A program made the position numbers and the translations under genes. The notes beneath the pieces are model-generated. The model saw only the letters and a program-made list of their open reading frames with translations. It made no database searches and was not told the DNA's origin. DNA of 64,000 bases from Fragum whitleyi (Eukaryota > Mollusca > Bivalvia > Cardiida > Cardiidae): positions 49,469,726 through 49,533,725 of the forward strand of contig OX411551.1 of NCBI GenBank assembly GCA_948146395.1, given 5' to 3'. This document shows, piece by piece, positions 36,901 to 48,900 of the stretch (the stretch's first letter is position 1; every line of letters begins with the position of its first letter).

Positions 36901-39900
36901 GGATTTTGTCGTCTGCCAACTCTTGAAGGGCTAACACACCCTCCCGCCCAAGCCCAATTTAATTTCTCGGTGCAAGCTTCTTGGCAAACTCTTTAATGCT
37001 GATGTCAAATTTTTGCAACAACCTATGGCAAAAAATTTGACATTATGGACTCTAAAGGCTGATATTCATAAGTAATGAGCTGACGTCATCTCTGTGTTAG
37101 CCCCTCAAGAGTTGGCAGACGACAAAATCCAGATTAAACATCAACTCACCTCCGTTGTCGGTAAGTCTAGTTTAATCATACAATTTTTACCCTCAGATAG
37201 AAGAAGCAGTGGGAACACTGTAATCTGAGATGGCATGTCCCAAGGATCATTCCTGTGAAGTTAAGTTAAATTCAGCCCAGTAGTTTTAGAAAAGTTTTGA
37301 AACAAGAGGACCATGATGGTCCTATATCACTATCCTGAATTAAGAATTATCAATTTTTCCAGCAAAAGGCATTATAGTACTTTTAAGATATAAGGCCACA
37401 TAAGTGTAAACAAGAAAATTGTCATTAAGGCCCCTTTTCCTGTGATATGGCATAGATCCTTCCCATTTTCAATAGGGTTCAGTCTTGTGACCTGACAAAC
37501 AATCTGACCAAGCATCATGAAGATTGAACAATATTTGTAGCCTCTATAGTGTAAACACTTAAATTGTTGACAAATGACGACAGATATTCCATTCAATGAT
37601 CACAAAAGCTTACCTTGAGCAGGATTCGCTCAGGTGAGCTTAAAAAGTTGATGGACAGACGCACACATGCACTCACAACGGACACCAAGCCACAACAATA
37701 GCCCCACTGGACTTGGTCCAGTAGAGCTAAAAACTTGTAAACGGACATCCCAAGGTTTTTCCAAGAGGATTTTTGGTAGATAATTGCGCCCTGAAATAAA
37801 ATTTCCAGTGCACCAAATCTTATTTTACTGTGTTTAATAATAATGCAAAAACCCAACAAGTTACATGGAAAAACCACTGAGATAGCAGGCAGTAAAGCCT
37901 GAGATCAGATAGCATGTCTGTGCAGAATGATCTTAGTCTATACTTTTTGCCAAAGCTTTTTGTTTAGCAGAATATGCTGTTGACAAAATGAGAGGGGTAA
38001 AAAGTAAACGAGTTAAATTGAGACCAGAGGTGATTTCGTTGGAGCAAGATTCTTCAGATTCTAATTTAGATTTTTTTAAAGCTCAAGCCTTTGATTCGAA
38101 ATACAAAACACCCTTTTTTATAAGATAGATATGTCTTGATGGTTCATTAACAATTAAACAATACTACAAATAGCATGGGAAAATGACAATCATTTTGGGG
38201 AAAATAAGCTGTGTAAAGGCCACACCTATATATGGGCCAATCAGAGTTCTGCATGGAGAAAATTTACCAAAAAAGCATTATCCTACCAAGTTTTGATGAA
38301 ATTGGGTCAAATGGTTTTGGAGGAGAACATTTTTAAAGTGAATTCAAACCTTATTTTGGAGAAGAGGGGTGGGGTTGTAATCAAAATTTCTAGAACAACT
38401 TGAAAAAGGGTCATCCAAGAAACAGTCATGCCATGTTTCATCTGAGGCACAAGGTTTGGGAGAAGAAGATTTTTAAAGATTTTAAAGTGAAAATAACCCT
38501 CACCCTGCAACATACTTTTTCTTGGATAAATCAAAATTTCTTTAAGAAAGGAGTCACTCAAGGAAATCAGGCCAATTTTTGGAAGGACAGGATTTTTTAA
38601 TATTTTTAAGTGAAAAAAAGCCCCGGCATTCCATACCCATGCTTTGGTGGGTACATCAAAGGTCACTCGAGGACATTTAATGCCAAATTTCAATTGAAAT
38701 TGGGCCAATCATTTGGGAGGAGAAGATTTGAAAAGAATTTAAAGTGAAACTTGAACTGTCGCAGAGCGGACTTATACCCCCCACAAGTACTTTGTCAGAA
38801 TGCAAGTGCTATTAGTGCAGGATGTGTTTGCAACAAATATTGATGTCATATGCAGCATTTGCATGAAGTTTCATGCTTGTAGGTCACTTGTTTTTTGAGT
38901 TAGAGTCCAGAAAAGAAAATTGAACAAAAATTGACTGTGACCTTGACCTTTGACCTTTCTGACCCAAAAACAATAGGGCACTTCCTTGGATCATAAGCAA
39001 CATTTGCATAGACTATCATGCTTGTAGGTCAATTGGTTATCGTGTTAGTCCGGAAACGAAAATTGAACAAAATCTGACTGTGACCTTGACCTTTGACTTA
39101 TGTGACCCAAAAACAATAGAGCACTTCCTTGGGTCATAAGGAACATTTGTATAAAGTTTCATGCTTGTAGGCTACTTGGTTCTTGAGTTATAGTCCGGAA
39201 ACGAAAATTGAACAAAGGCTGAATGTGACCTTGACCTTTGTGACCAAAAGCAATAGGGCACTTCCTTGGGTCATAAGGAACATTTCCATAAAGTTTCATG
39301 ATTGTAGGTCATTTGGTACTTGAGTTAGAGTACGGAAACGAAAAGGTCTACGGACGGACGGACAGATGGATGGATGGACAGACAGACAGACATGGTGAAA
39401 CCAATATACCCCCCTCTACTTTGTAGGTGGGGGGGGGGGGGGTATAATTAAGCCACCCCCTGCCATGCCTATAAACATTTTTAAACATTTAATAATGAAA
39501 GTAATCCCCGCCCTGCCAAGTCCATATTTGGGGGTCAATCCAAATTTCTTGAACAACTCAAAAAAAACCAGCCACCCAAGAAACGTTCTTGCAAATTTTC
39601 ATTGAAATCAGGCCAATAGTTTGGGAAAGATTTTTAAAGATTTTATATTGAAAATAAGCCCCATCCTACAACGCCCTTATTTGGGGGTAAATCAAAATTT
39701 CTTGAACAACTGTAGAAGAGGGTCATGCAAGGAACAGTTATATTCATGCCAAGTTTCATTGAAATAGGGCAATTAGTTTGGGAGGAGAAGATTTTTAACA
39801 ATCTTATAGTGAAAATAAGCCCTGCCCTGCCATTCCCATAATTGGGGTTCAATAAAAATTTCTTGAACAATATTAGAAGAGTTCAACAAAGGATCATTTA

Positions 39901-42900
39901 TGCCAAGTTTCATAAAAATTGGGTCAATGGTTTTTGAGGAGAAGACTTTTAAAGATTTTATAGAGCTTAAAATTGTTCATTATGTCTTTCAAATCTTATT
40001 TAGCGGGATTTTTTATCTCAAATACACCTCAGAATAAACAAGGGTGCCTGGGTCACAAAATACACTGCAACATAATAACCCATTAAATTATCACTAAACC
40101 CATCAATATGAGTAAGGTAAGGTTACTACAAACATTCTGTGAAAAATTCATCAAAATCCATCTGAAATTGTAGGAGTTGCATTCACAAGATACATACCTA
40201 CGTACAGATGTATGAGCAGGGTTTGACACTAAAAACTTTTTACTATCAGCCTGAGGGACCTGTTAGTCATAAATATTATGGGTCCCCCATGATAACAATA
40301 GGTCCTGCATGAAAACATTGCTTATTTTTTTTCTAAGCAATTTAGGAGATAATTGCTAGGGAAACATTGTAAGAAAAGAAGAAATTGCTTTTGACAAGCA
40401 ATTTCAACTTTTCTACAATGTTTACCATTTGGTAATGCAAATTTTAGAAATGGAAAAGCAGTTATTTTTCAAAACATAACAGACTTTAAATACTAAGTAC
40501 TGCTATTAACTACAAGCCTAAAGGACCTGCAGCATGGTTACATCTACTAGTCCTCCCTAAAATCCATAGGTCTCGGGGCCCGAGGACTGGTGTTAGAGTC
40601 AATTCCTAATGAGTATATGGATGGACAAACAAAGTCTTGAAAGAAGATGATGCCAATATGCATCCACCTTCCAGGGTGTACAGAAATTGTCCTTTGCTCA
40701 AGTTTAAACTTACTGTATCCATAAGTATCTTTTTCTGTAGGAGACTCATCTCTTTCTTCAGTTCAGCCTGGGCGTTACTGGCCTGACATTGATGATTCCT
40801 CTCTAAATCTTCCATACCCTGTACAGATAGAGTGGGATTATATAGCATAACACAGAAACTGTCAGGGTACAGATAGAGTGGCATTATATAGCATAACACA
40901 GAAACTTTCAGTATAATGTCAGAGTTTGACACTAACTACCTCTCTAAATCTTCCATACCCTGTACATATAGAGTGAGGTTATATAGCATTACATAGAAAC
41001 TTTCAGTATGTCTGGGTATGACACTAACTACTTTTTGGCACCAGCCTGAAGGACCTGTTAGACCGCAATATTACAGGTCCTCCCTGATAACAACAGGTCC
41101 TGCATGAAAACCGTGTTTTATTTTTAGCAATTTGAGGGATAAATTACAAGGAAAACATTGTTGGAAATGAAGAAATTGCTTTAAAAAGCAATTTCTTTTT
41201 TTCTACAATGTTTTCCATATGGCAATACAAATTTTAGTATTGGAAAGGCAATTATTTTTCAAAACTGGACAGATTTTAAATACTTAGTACCTGAAGGACC
41301 TGGAGCATGGTAACATCTACCAGTCCTCTCTAAAATTCATAGGTCTCAGGCCCGAGGACTGGTGTTAGTGTCCATCTCTGAATGTTGGAGCTCAAATTTT
41401 CAAAAAGGTGTATCTATCATTGTTAAGACCATGAAAAATAATTTGTATACATCTGCGTTATAAAAGTTAAAATTGTTTACATATAATAAATAGTACTAAG
41501 GTCCATTTCCCCTTAGTTTGATAAATCTTGACTATTTTAATCTGTAAAATGCTACTGACTCAAAAGTTCATTAAAATTAAATGAAAAGTTTAAAATACTT
41601 TATGGCTTTATGGGGGCTGAGCCAGTGTTCCCCAAAACCCTGCAAGGGGGGTGATTTACCCCTGAATAGAAGCTTGTACCCACAATTTTTGCAACCAGCC
41701 TTCTTTGTGTTATATAGAGTTGGTACATGCACGCTGTAAAATACCCATTTTTACCCCCTGATTGAAAAAGCAGTGGGAACACTGGGGCTCAATGTGTGAG
41801 CTTCATTCACAAGTTAAAATGTTGGAATTATCTCACTTGGCCTCAATTATTTGATTCTCTGATAAAAATATAAGTACCGCATACTGAATGAGTAAAATAA
41901 CAAATTTATTGATCTATAAGAAATAAAAATGACTATTTGCAGACCTAATGAAATAGCATCAGTCCTAAGACATGTCTTGTAAACACATTGCTTTTCGATG
42001 AGTATGCACAAGTTACAAGACCAGCTGACTGCCTGTTGGTGACAGCATAACTACAGGCCTTCAGTACCTGCAAATGGTAGCTTCTACCAGTCCTTCCTTA
42101 AATCCACAGGCCTTGGGCCCTAGGACTGGTGTTAGTGTTGATTCCTACACTGGTGTTAGAAAACGCTCATGTGATGAAAATATATCACTTACAAAATGCA
42201 GGGAAAATGACTAACAATTTCATCTTAAGGGCCCAGACTTCAAAAATTCAACATTCAGGGTTCGACACTAAGGGGAGTCCGAGACTCCTTGTTTACCAGT
42301 TGGTACTCCTTCCATTTGCAAGTAAGGAGTCCGGTGGACTCCAAGGGTCAAATAAAAATATTTTGAAAAACAAATGAACAGAGCAGTGTAGTTTCTAACA
42401 CTTGCCAAAAGTGAAGATCTTTTCACTACAAAAGCTGTTGAAGAAAATATTTGCTTGCATTCTGTTGTGTTTTGAGAAAAAAAACCTCTTCTTTGGAAGA
42501 ATTTTGTAGAAAAGAAGAAATAGCTTATAACAAGCAATTTCTTCTTTTCAACAATGTTCTCCCATTATGAAAATTCAGACTCCTTACTTTGTTCTTGGAC
42601 TCCTTGATTTCATGTGTAAGGAGTCCAAATGACTCCTTAATCTTGGGAGTTAGTGACAACCCCTGATATTCAACACTAGTGATATAGGGATTTTCCCAAA
42701 AAATCTAGGGACCCAGCCCAAAATCTAGTGGCCATGAGCAATTTCTTCTTTTCCACAACATTCACCCATTATAAAAATTCAGACTCCTTACTTTGAGCTT
42801 GGACCCCTTGTATTCCTGTGTTAGGAGTCCAATTGACTCATTAATCTCAGGAGCTAATGTAAACCCCTGAAAACATCTATTATAGAGGGTAACATACCAC

Positions 42901-45900
42901 AACATAGGATGTATGTAACTGTTTGAGTGTCTTCAATCTCTGACTCTGTACAGCTCTGGCCTGTTCAAATAACTTCTGTTGCTGTTTGTAGAGAAGCTGA
43001 CAAAATGACAAAATATGGCAGTGAAAATATATTGGTCTTGCTGTAGCTTGGTCAAATGGAAACATAAGACATCAAAATAGTTAACAAGGGAAATGAAATT
43101 TCTTGTTTCAAAACGATGAAGTATTTTTTCATCCAGGGGATGATATGGTTTAAATGTAATTGCTATTCTACTGTTGGTGACCGAACTTCTATGGATTTGA
43201 AAACCATCATGAGAAATGATTGACAAACTTAGTAATAAGTAGTCCTTGAGCACTAACCCTCTAATTTCTAGGATGCAATCCTGTTAGTTCAGGCCTTTTT
43301 TTATGCTGTTTTTGGGGCCAAAATTCGGCCCCAATCCCCTCTTGAAAACATATACTTTTTTCCCCTATTTCAGATAAAAATTCCCTTATCCAAAAGGCCT
43401 CAAAAGGCTTTTTCCTGACGAACAAAATCTTGCATTGTTACGCATTTTAAAATCGACTCGCACATAAAAATCGTCTGCAACACCGGGACACAATCTAGAT
43501 GCCTTTATATCAGTTTTGATTAAAATTTAGCTGCCATATATATATAAAAAGCAAAACTTGATTTCCAAACCATATAATCTCTTTCATTAGTAGTTGCCAA
43601 TCAATTTAAATGACTTTTAAAAGCTTAAGACATACTTTGGGGTTGCTTTTTTTGTCATGTTTGACAAGCACTCGAAGGCAATTTTTAAAAACACGATTAT
43701 GGAGGAAAAGAATTATTTTTCAAGGGGAAAAGTATTAAATAAAACTCTTTGTGGTCTAGAAAATGCAAGCACTTAATTGCTTTGGCATTACAAAGTTAAA
43801 ATGTTACTGAAACAGGTATCAGAAAAATCTACCCGTCACCTGCTAAACTGTACCAGTTACCGGACAGATATAATATTCGGATACACAATTTATAGATTTA
43901 TTCAACAGAACTATTCTATAAGAGCAAGAATATACTAATTTAGGTAAAAAGACCTTGGATTACTGTAGAAAAAAAATTCTTCAACCAATTTTCATCCTAT
44001 AAATGACCTAATTTACCCAGTTAGTGTTCGATTTTAAATAGCTGTTTTTTTATTTTTATATAGTTTATTGAGTAAATTCAGAGACACTTTCCCTGTTCCT
44101 ACATCTGTTTCTATGACTGTTCCAGAATTGATTACGTAGAAGGAAGACCTTAAAACAAGAAAGAACACTAAGACAGGTTATGAACATGTATTTTTTCCAC
44201 AGAAATTTGATTTTTAGTTGACAAAAAAAGATTTCTTCAGTAAGATAAAAAAAAAATAGGTAAAGAAAATTTGGAATTTTTAATTACAAAAAATAATTAA
44301 TTTACTTATTAGTGCCTATACATGCGTCATTAATTATGTACAGGCAGGTGTAGAAAATGTGATTTGTATCCAAATGCAAATATTCATATTTTATTTGCTT
44401 AACAATTTTTGTGTCTCCCCATAATGAACAAATGACCCCAAATACTGAACTTGGGTGGAATAATGACCCCAAAAATGACAAGTCAAGGGAAACCCTTCCA
44501 TTATGATTGAAAAAGATTTCTTCTATTTCTTTAGGCCAAAATTAACATCTAAATGAGCTTACATGCCTTGATCATTGATCATAGTTAAAAACATCCACAA
44601 ATCATGACATTTGATTCATATTTTACTATGTGATATGAAAATTCCCCTCCCAGTGAAATTTTCCCCTTCAGAAAGGACCCGCCACCTTTCCCCTAAACCT
44701 TAGAAAAAGGCCTGTAGTTTAAACTAATTTATTTTAGTTTGATTGCCAGTTTTAAAGCCTATAGATAGAGTCACTCTCAAACACTAAATCCAGATGTTTT
44801 CATCTCCTTGAGAGAAGGTTGCTGGATTTAAACCCATTTCTATCCAATTGTACAGCTTGGTTAAGTTGGGCTGGCTATTTAGTGTTTAGCCCTGAAACAC
44901 ACCTAGTGAATTTTCGGCTAGAACCCTGGCCCTCCTAGTAACATGCCGAGCACCTATCGTGACCACTCAGCCATCAAGGAAGGCTCTTGTTGGGGCTCCT
45001 ATAATAAAATCTTCCATTATGTGCCATTTTGAAAGTTAATCAAATTGAAAGTGAAGTGATGAAAGTTTAAAACAAGAGCCATGTTGGACATGGGCATAAG
45101 TCCCCTACCGGCTTTGTTTGTCTCAATGTTTTCCCACGCCAATTCTATCAGGGACGTCAAAACCAGGTCTTGTTAAAGGGTTAAACAAGACTTACATGAG
45201 TTGTTGTCTCTGCTGTGCCCACTATACAATTCATGGAAGCAATAGACAGATGCAAGAAATAGTATCAATAACAGTTACCTTGTCTGATCCAAGATGTTTT
45301 TCTTCAGTCTTGTTGGTAAGAAATGAGAACTTTCACTGGAGGTGATTAATACTGCTGCATCACCACCCTGACTAACATGGCTTATAATTTTTTTTACATT
45401 TTAAAACAGGTTTCATCAAGTTAGCTTGCTTAGTTATTAAATTATTGTAGGATCCATTTTTTGCCATATTTTCACTATTTCTGTTACCATAGCAACCGCA
45501 CTTTTTGTCAAAGAACAAAGATAAAATGATGTGCATAATCTACACATTGCCATCTAGTCATATACCAAGTCTCATCAAATTAGCTTGCTTACTTATTAAC
45601 TTATCGCAGGATCCAATATTTTTTGCCATATTTTCACTATTTCCGTAACCATAGCAACAACAATTTTAGTCTAAAAACAAAAATAAAATGATGTGCATAA
45701 TCTACACATTGCCATAAAGTCATATACCAAGTCTCATCAAACTAGCTTGCTTTGTTATTATCTTATCGCAGGATCCCATTTTTGGCCATATTTTCACTAT
45801 TTCTGTAACCATAGCAACCTCAATTTAAGTCGAAAAACAAAAATAAAATGATGTGCATAATCTACACATTGCCATCTAGTCATATACCAACTTTCATCAA

Positions 45901-48900
45901 AAACGCTTGCTTAGTTATTAAGTTATCGCGGGATCAAGATTTGAGCGGACAGACGGACGGACGGACAGACGGACGGACGGACAGACGGACGGACAGACGG
46001 AGGGCAAACCTATAGTCCCCTCCGGTGTGAACACCGGTAGGGGACTAAAAACTAATTCCCCAAATCCCTTTTACACAAAATTTCATATGTGGTATGTTAT
46101 GTATTATTTGTTTATTTTCTAAACTTAAAACTTAATTGTTGTACACTAAATAGTTGCCGAAAAAACGACAATACAATTTATAAACTTACAGTCAGTTTTG
46201 CCTCCTGGTCTTTAGTTTTCTCTAAATCAGATTCCCATTGCTGGAACACAGAACTCACTTGTTTACAGTATTCATCCTGAAGCCTTTGCCTGAAAAATAT
46301 AACAAGACCATTTGAGCCTGTACGTGACAATTCCAACAATTTCACTTCACGCAGCATCAAGACCTAGATCAGCCTCTGCACTCTCACAGCCTGATCTGAG
46401 TCTTCATTCTGCACTTTACAGATAATTTCTGACTCACAAACATACATTTTAAGGCATTTTTTTAATGGCTATCCAAGCTTCTCAATGTCTGTCCTTCATA
46501 CACATGTGCAATTATTGGAAATAACAGGCACAGGCTTTCCCAAGGTAAGACAATAACCAACCACTCTTTGCCACCAGCTTGAATGACCTATCAGCCATAA
46601 ATGTAACAGTCCTACCTAATCATAGCAGGTCCTCCATGAAAACTATCTTTATTCTTTATGAATTTATTTAGCAAATTGTAAAGAAACCAGTGTGGGAAAG
46701 GAAGAAATTGCTTGTTGCAAGCAATTTCTCCTATTGCCACAATGTTTTCCATAGGGCAATAAAGAACAAGTGCTTCACAGAGCAGCACATATAAGCCCAA
46801 AGGGACTTTTCAGTAACTTTGGCTTGTCAGTATCATGAGCTTGAACGATAGCAAAAAATTGCAAACAGACGAACAGACGACTGAGGCCATAACATAGTAA
46901 GACCTTTTGAGTGTGAATTGAAAATGGTTTTATGCACAACTGTACGCCAAACAGTCATTATTCAAGTTTCAATTCATTTCCATTCAAAGTGTAAGACTAG
47001 TTGCTCACAAAAAAAATATAGTAAATTTCAATCAATTCAAGGGCAGATAATACAAGAAAGACCCAAGCTTTTTGAATTTTCTGAAGTCTTTTGCTCAACT
47101 AAATATCAGGGATACATTGTGGCAAGATTCAGTTCAATCCAATTAAATTTGTAGAAGTTGTGCACACACATACAAGAGAATCTCTAATTTTAAGCTATTT
47201 TGTTTAGTCAAGGGCAGATAAATCAGGAACTACTTTACATATGAAAAAATTGTTAGTCCTAAACATCCCATTCAAAATGTAGGAGAAAGTGAGCTTACAA
47301 GAAATTTTCTTTTTCATTCAATTCAAGGGCAGATAATTCAAGATCACTCAAGAATGACTGGAACATTTTGAATTTAAAAAGTCTTATGCACAACTAGACA
47401 TCATAGGGAGTAATTGTGTCTAGTTTCAGCTCATTTCCATTGATAGTTAGGGAGGAGTTGTGCACACAAAAAATAGTGATTTTTGTTCAATTCAAGTACA
47501 GGCCTGAAGAAAAGGCAACATGGCGGTTTCTTGCAGTTCTCCCTAAAATCCACTCGTCTAAGGCCCAAGGATTGATGTAAATGTTGATCCCTGTCTCTGT
47601 TTTTTTCTTTTAATTTTTGACTGGTCCAAATTTAAGGAGGTTGCAAGGGACCATGAAGAGTGAATAAAATTTTAACTAGACAACTGCTTTAGAGCAAAAA
47701 CATTTTGTAACATAGTTAGGGATAAGTTTAATTGCAAGATTTAATCTTTAGCTGTGACCTTGAGCATTAGGAGCCATCTTAAATTTTTTTTTCAAGATGG
47801 AGAACAATTGTGCCAAGTTTTTTTTTAAAATTATGTTTATTCTAGGAGGGGGGATTGCACATTTAAGCACATACTTTTGGAAAATCCGCCTCTATTTTGA
47901 AGACAAAGGGGAATTTTTTACATAGAGAAAGAGCAAAAATGCGCATCTTTTTCGAAATGTTGCCTATTTTCAGAAAAAACAAACATTTTTTGAATCCTAG
48001 AATAGACACTGTTGAAATCTATCAAAAATAAAGGAATAAAATTGGATAGACTGACAGATCTACACACTAACACCAAGCTCGGTCGTGATAAATATGTATC
48101 TCTCAACAAAACCAAAACAAAAGGACCATGGTGGTCCTATATACCTCACCTTTGCCCTCTTGACTCCCTTAGCAAATTGAAATGTTTCTTAGATATGATA
48201 AATGACCATTAAAGGCCAAATTTTTAGCAAGTCATTATTGTTGTGTTACAATCAACCAAGTAGAAAACATTGTAGAAAAAGAAGAAATTGCTTGTGAAAA
48301 GCAATTTCTTATTTTCCAACAATGTTTTTCTTGCAATTTATCCAGGGCTTTAATTGCCAAAAATAGTTCATGGTTTCCATGCAAGACCTGTTATTATCAG
48401 GGAGGACTTGTTATATTTAGGGCTTACAGGTCCTTCAGGCTGGTGGCAAAAAGTAGTTAGTGTCAAACCTGTTTCAGGATGTCAGACATTTTAATTTGTT
48501 AATCATCAAGCGAAATTCCTTGACATTGGTAAATAAACATTTTTGGTTTAGACCTATTGATTTTTAGTTGATTTGAGAACAAGTTTTTGCAATTTAGAGT
48601 TATTTCTCTTGATAATCTGCTACCTAGAAATGAACCCATACTCACACCAAATGTATGGGTCAAGGATAGAAGATAGATAGTCACTCCCAGGAACCAAACT
48701 TGAAACCTTGAACCAAGAAGCTGAAGATTGATTTCTCAAACTGGAGTTACCAAAAAAACCTTATTAAGTGTTATCTAAGCATGTTAATGCCTCTAAGTGA
48801 GGCTTAGTGAAAGGCATACATTGTAGAACATAAATATAGCCACTACTTGAGGAGCAATTTGATGGAGATCAATAATTTTTGTTTTTTACAGATCAAACTT

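Larger units (their letters stand above)
21918..37187 (+). mobile_element. DIRS-type tyrosine-recombinase retrotransposon (about 5.0 kb without its nested insert)
   Basis: Seen: inverted terminal repeats (21921-21991 and 37059-37130), a 3' repeat extended to 37187, and an internal complementary region (36808-36935) complementary to the outer edges of both ends. Between them are a Gag/RT/RNase H frame and a tyrosine recombinase frame on the plus strand. This is the diagnostic DIRS layout: no LTRs, no integrase, no target-site duplication, and replication through a circle joined by the internal region (family knowledge). It interrupts a small inverted-repeat element within SYCP3 intron 7, antisense to that gene. 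The recombinase frame is broken by a 10.27 kb insertion, so this copy cannot make intact recombinase. Confidence 0.95.

Noticed and set aside
21918..37187. LTR retrotransposon or integrated retrovirus-like element
   Set aside because: Terminal repeats are inverted, there is a tyrosine recombinase in place of a DDE integrase, and no protease or envelope frame was seen.
21913..37190. Target-site duplication around the DIRS element
   Set aside because: The shared CAATTTT also occurs in the internal region, so it is better explained as the recombination core than as a duplication.
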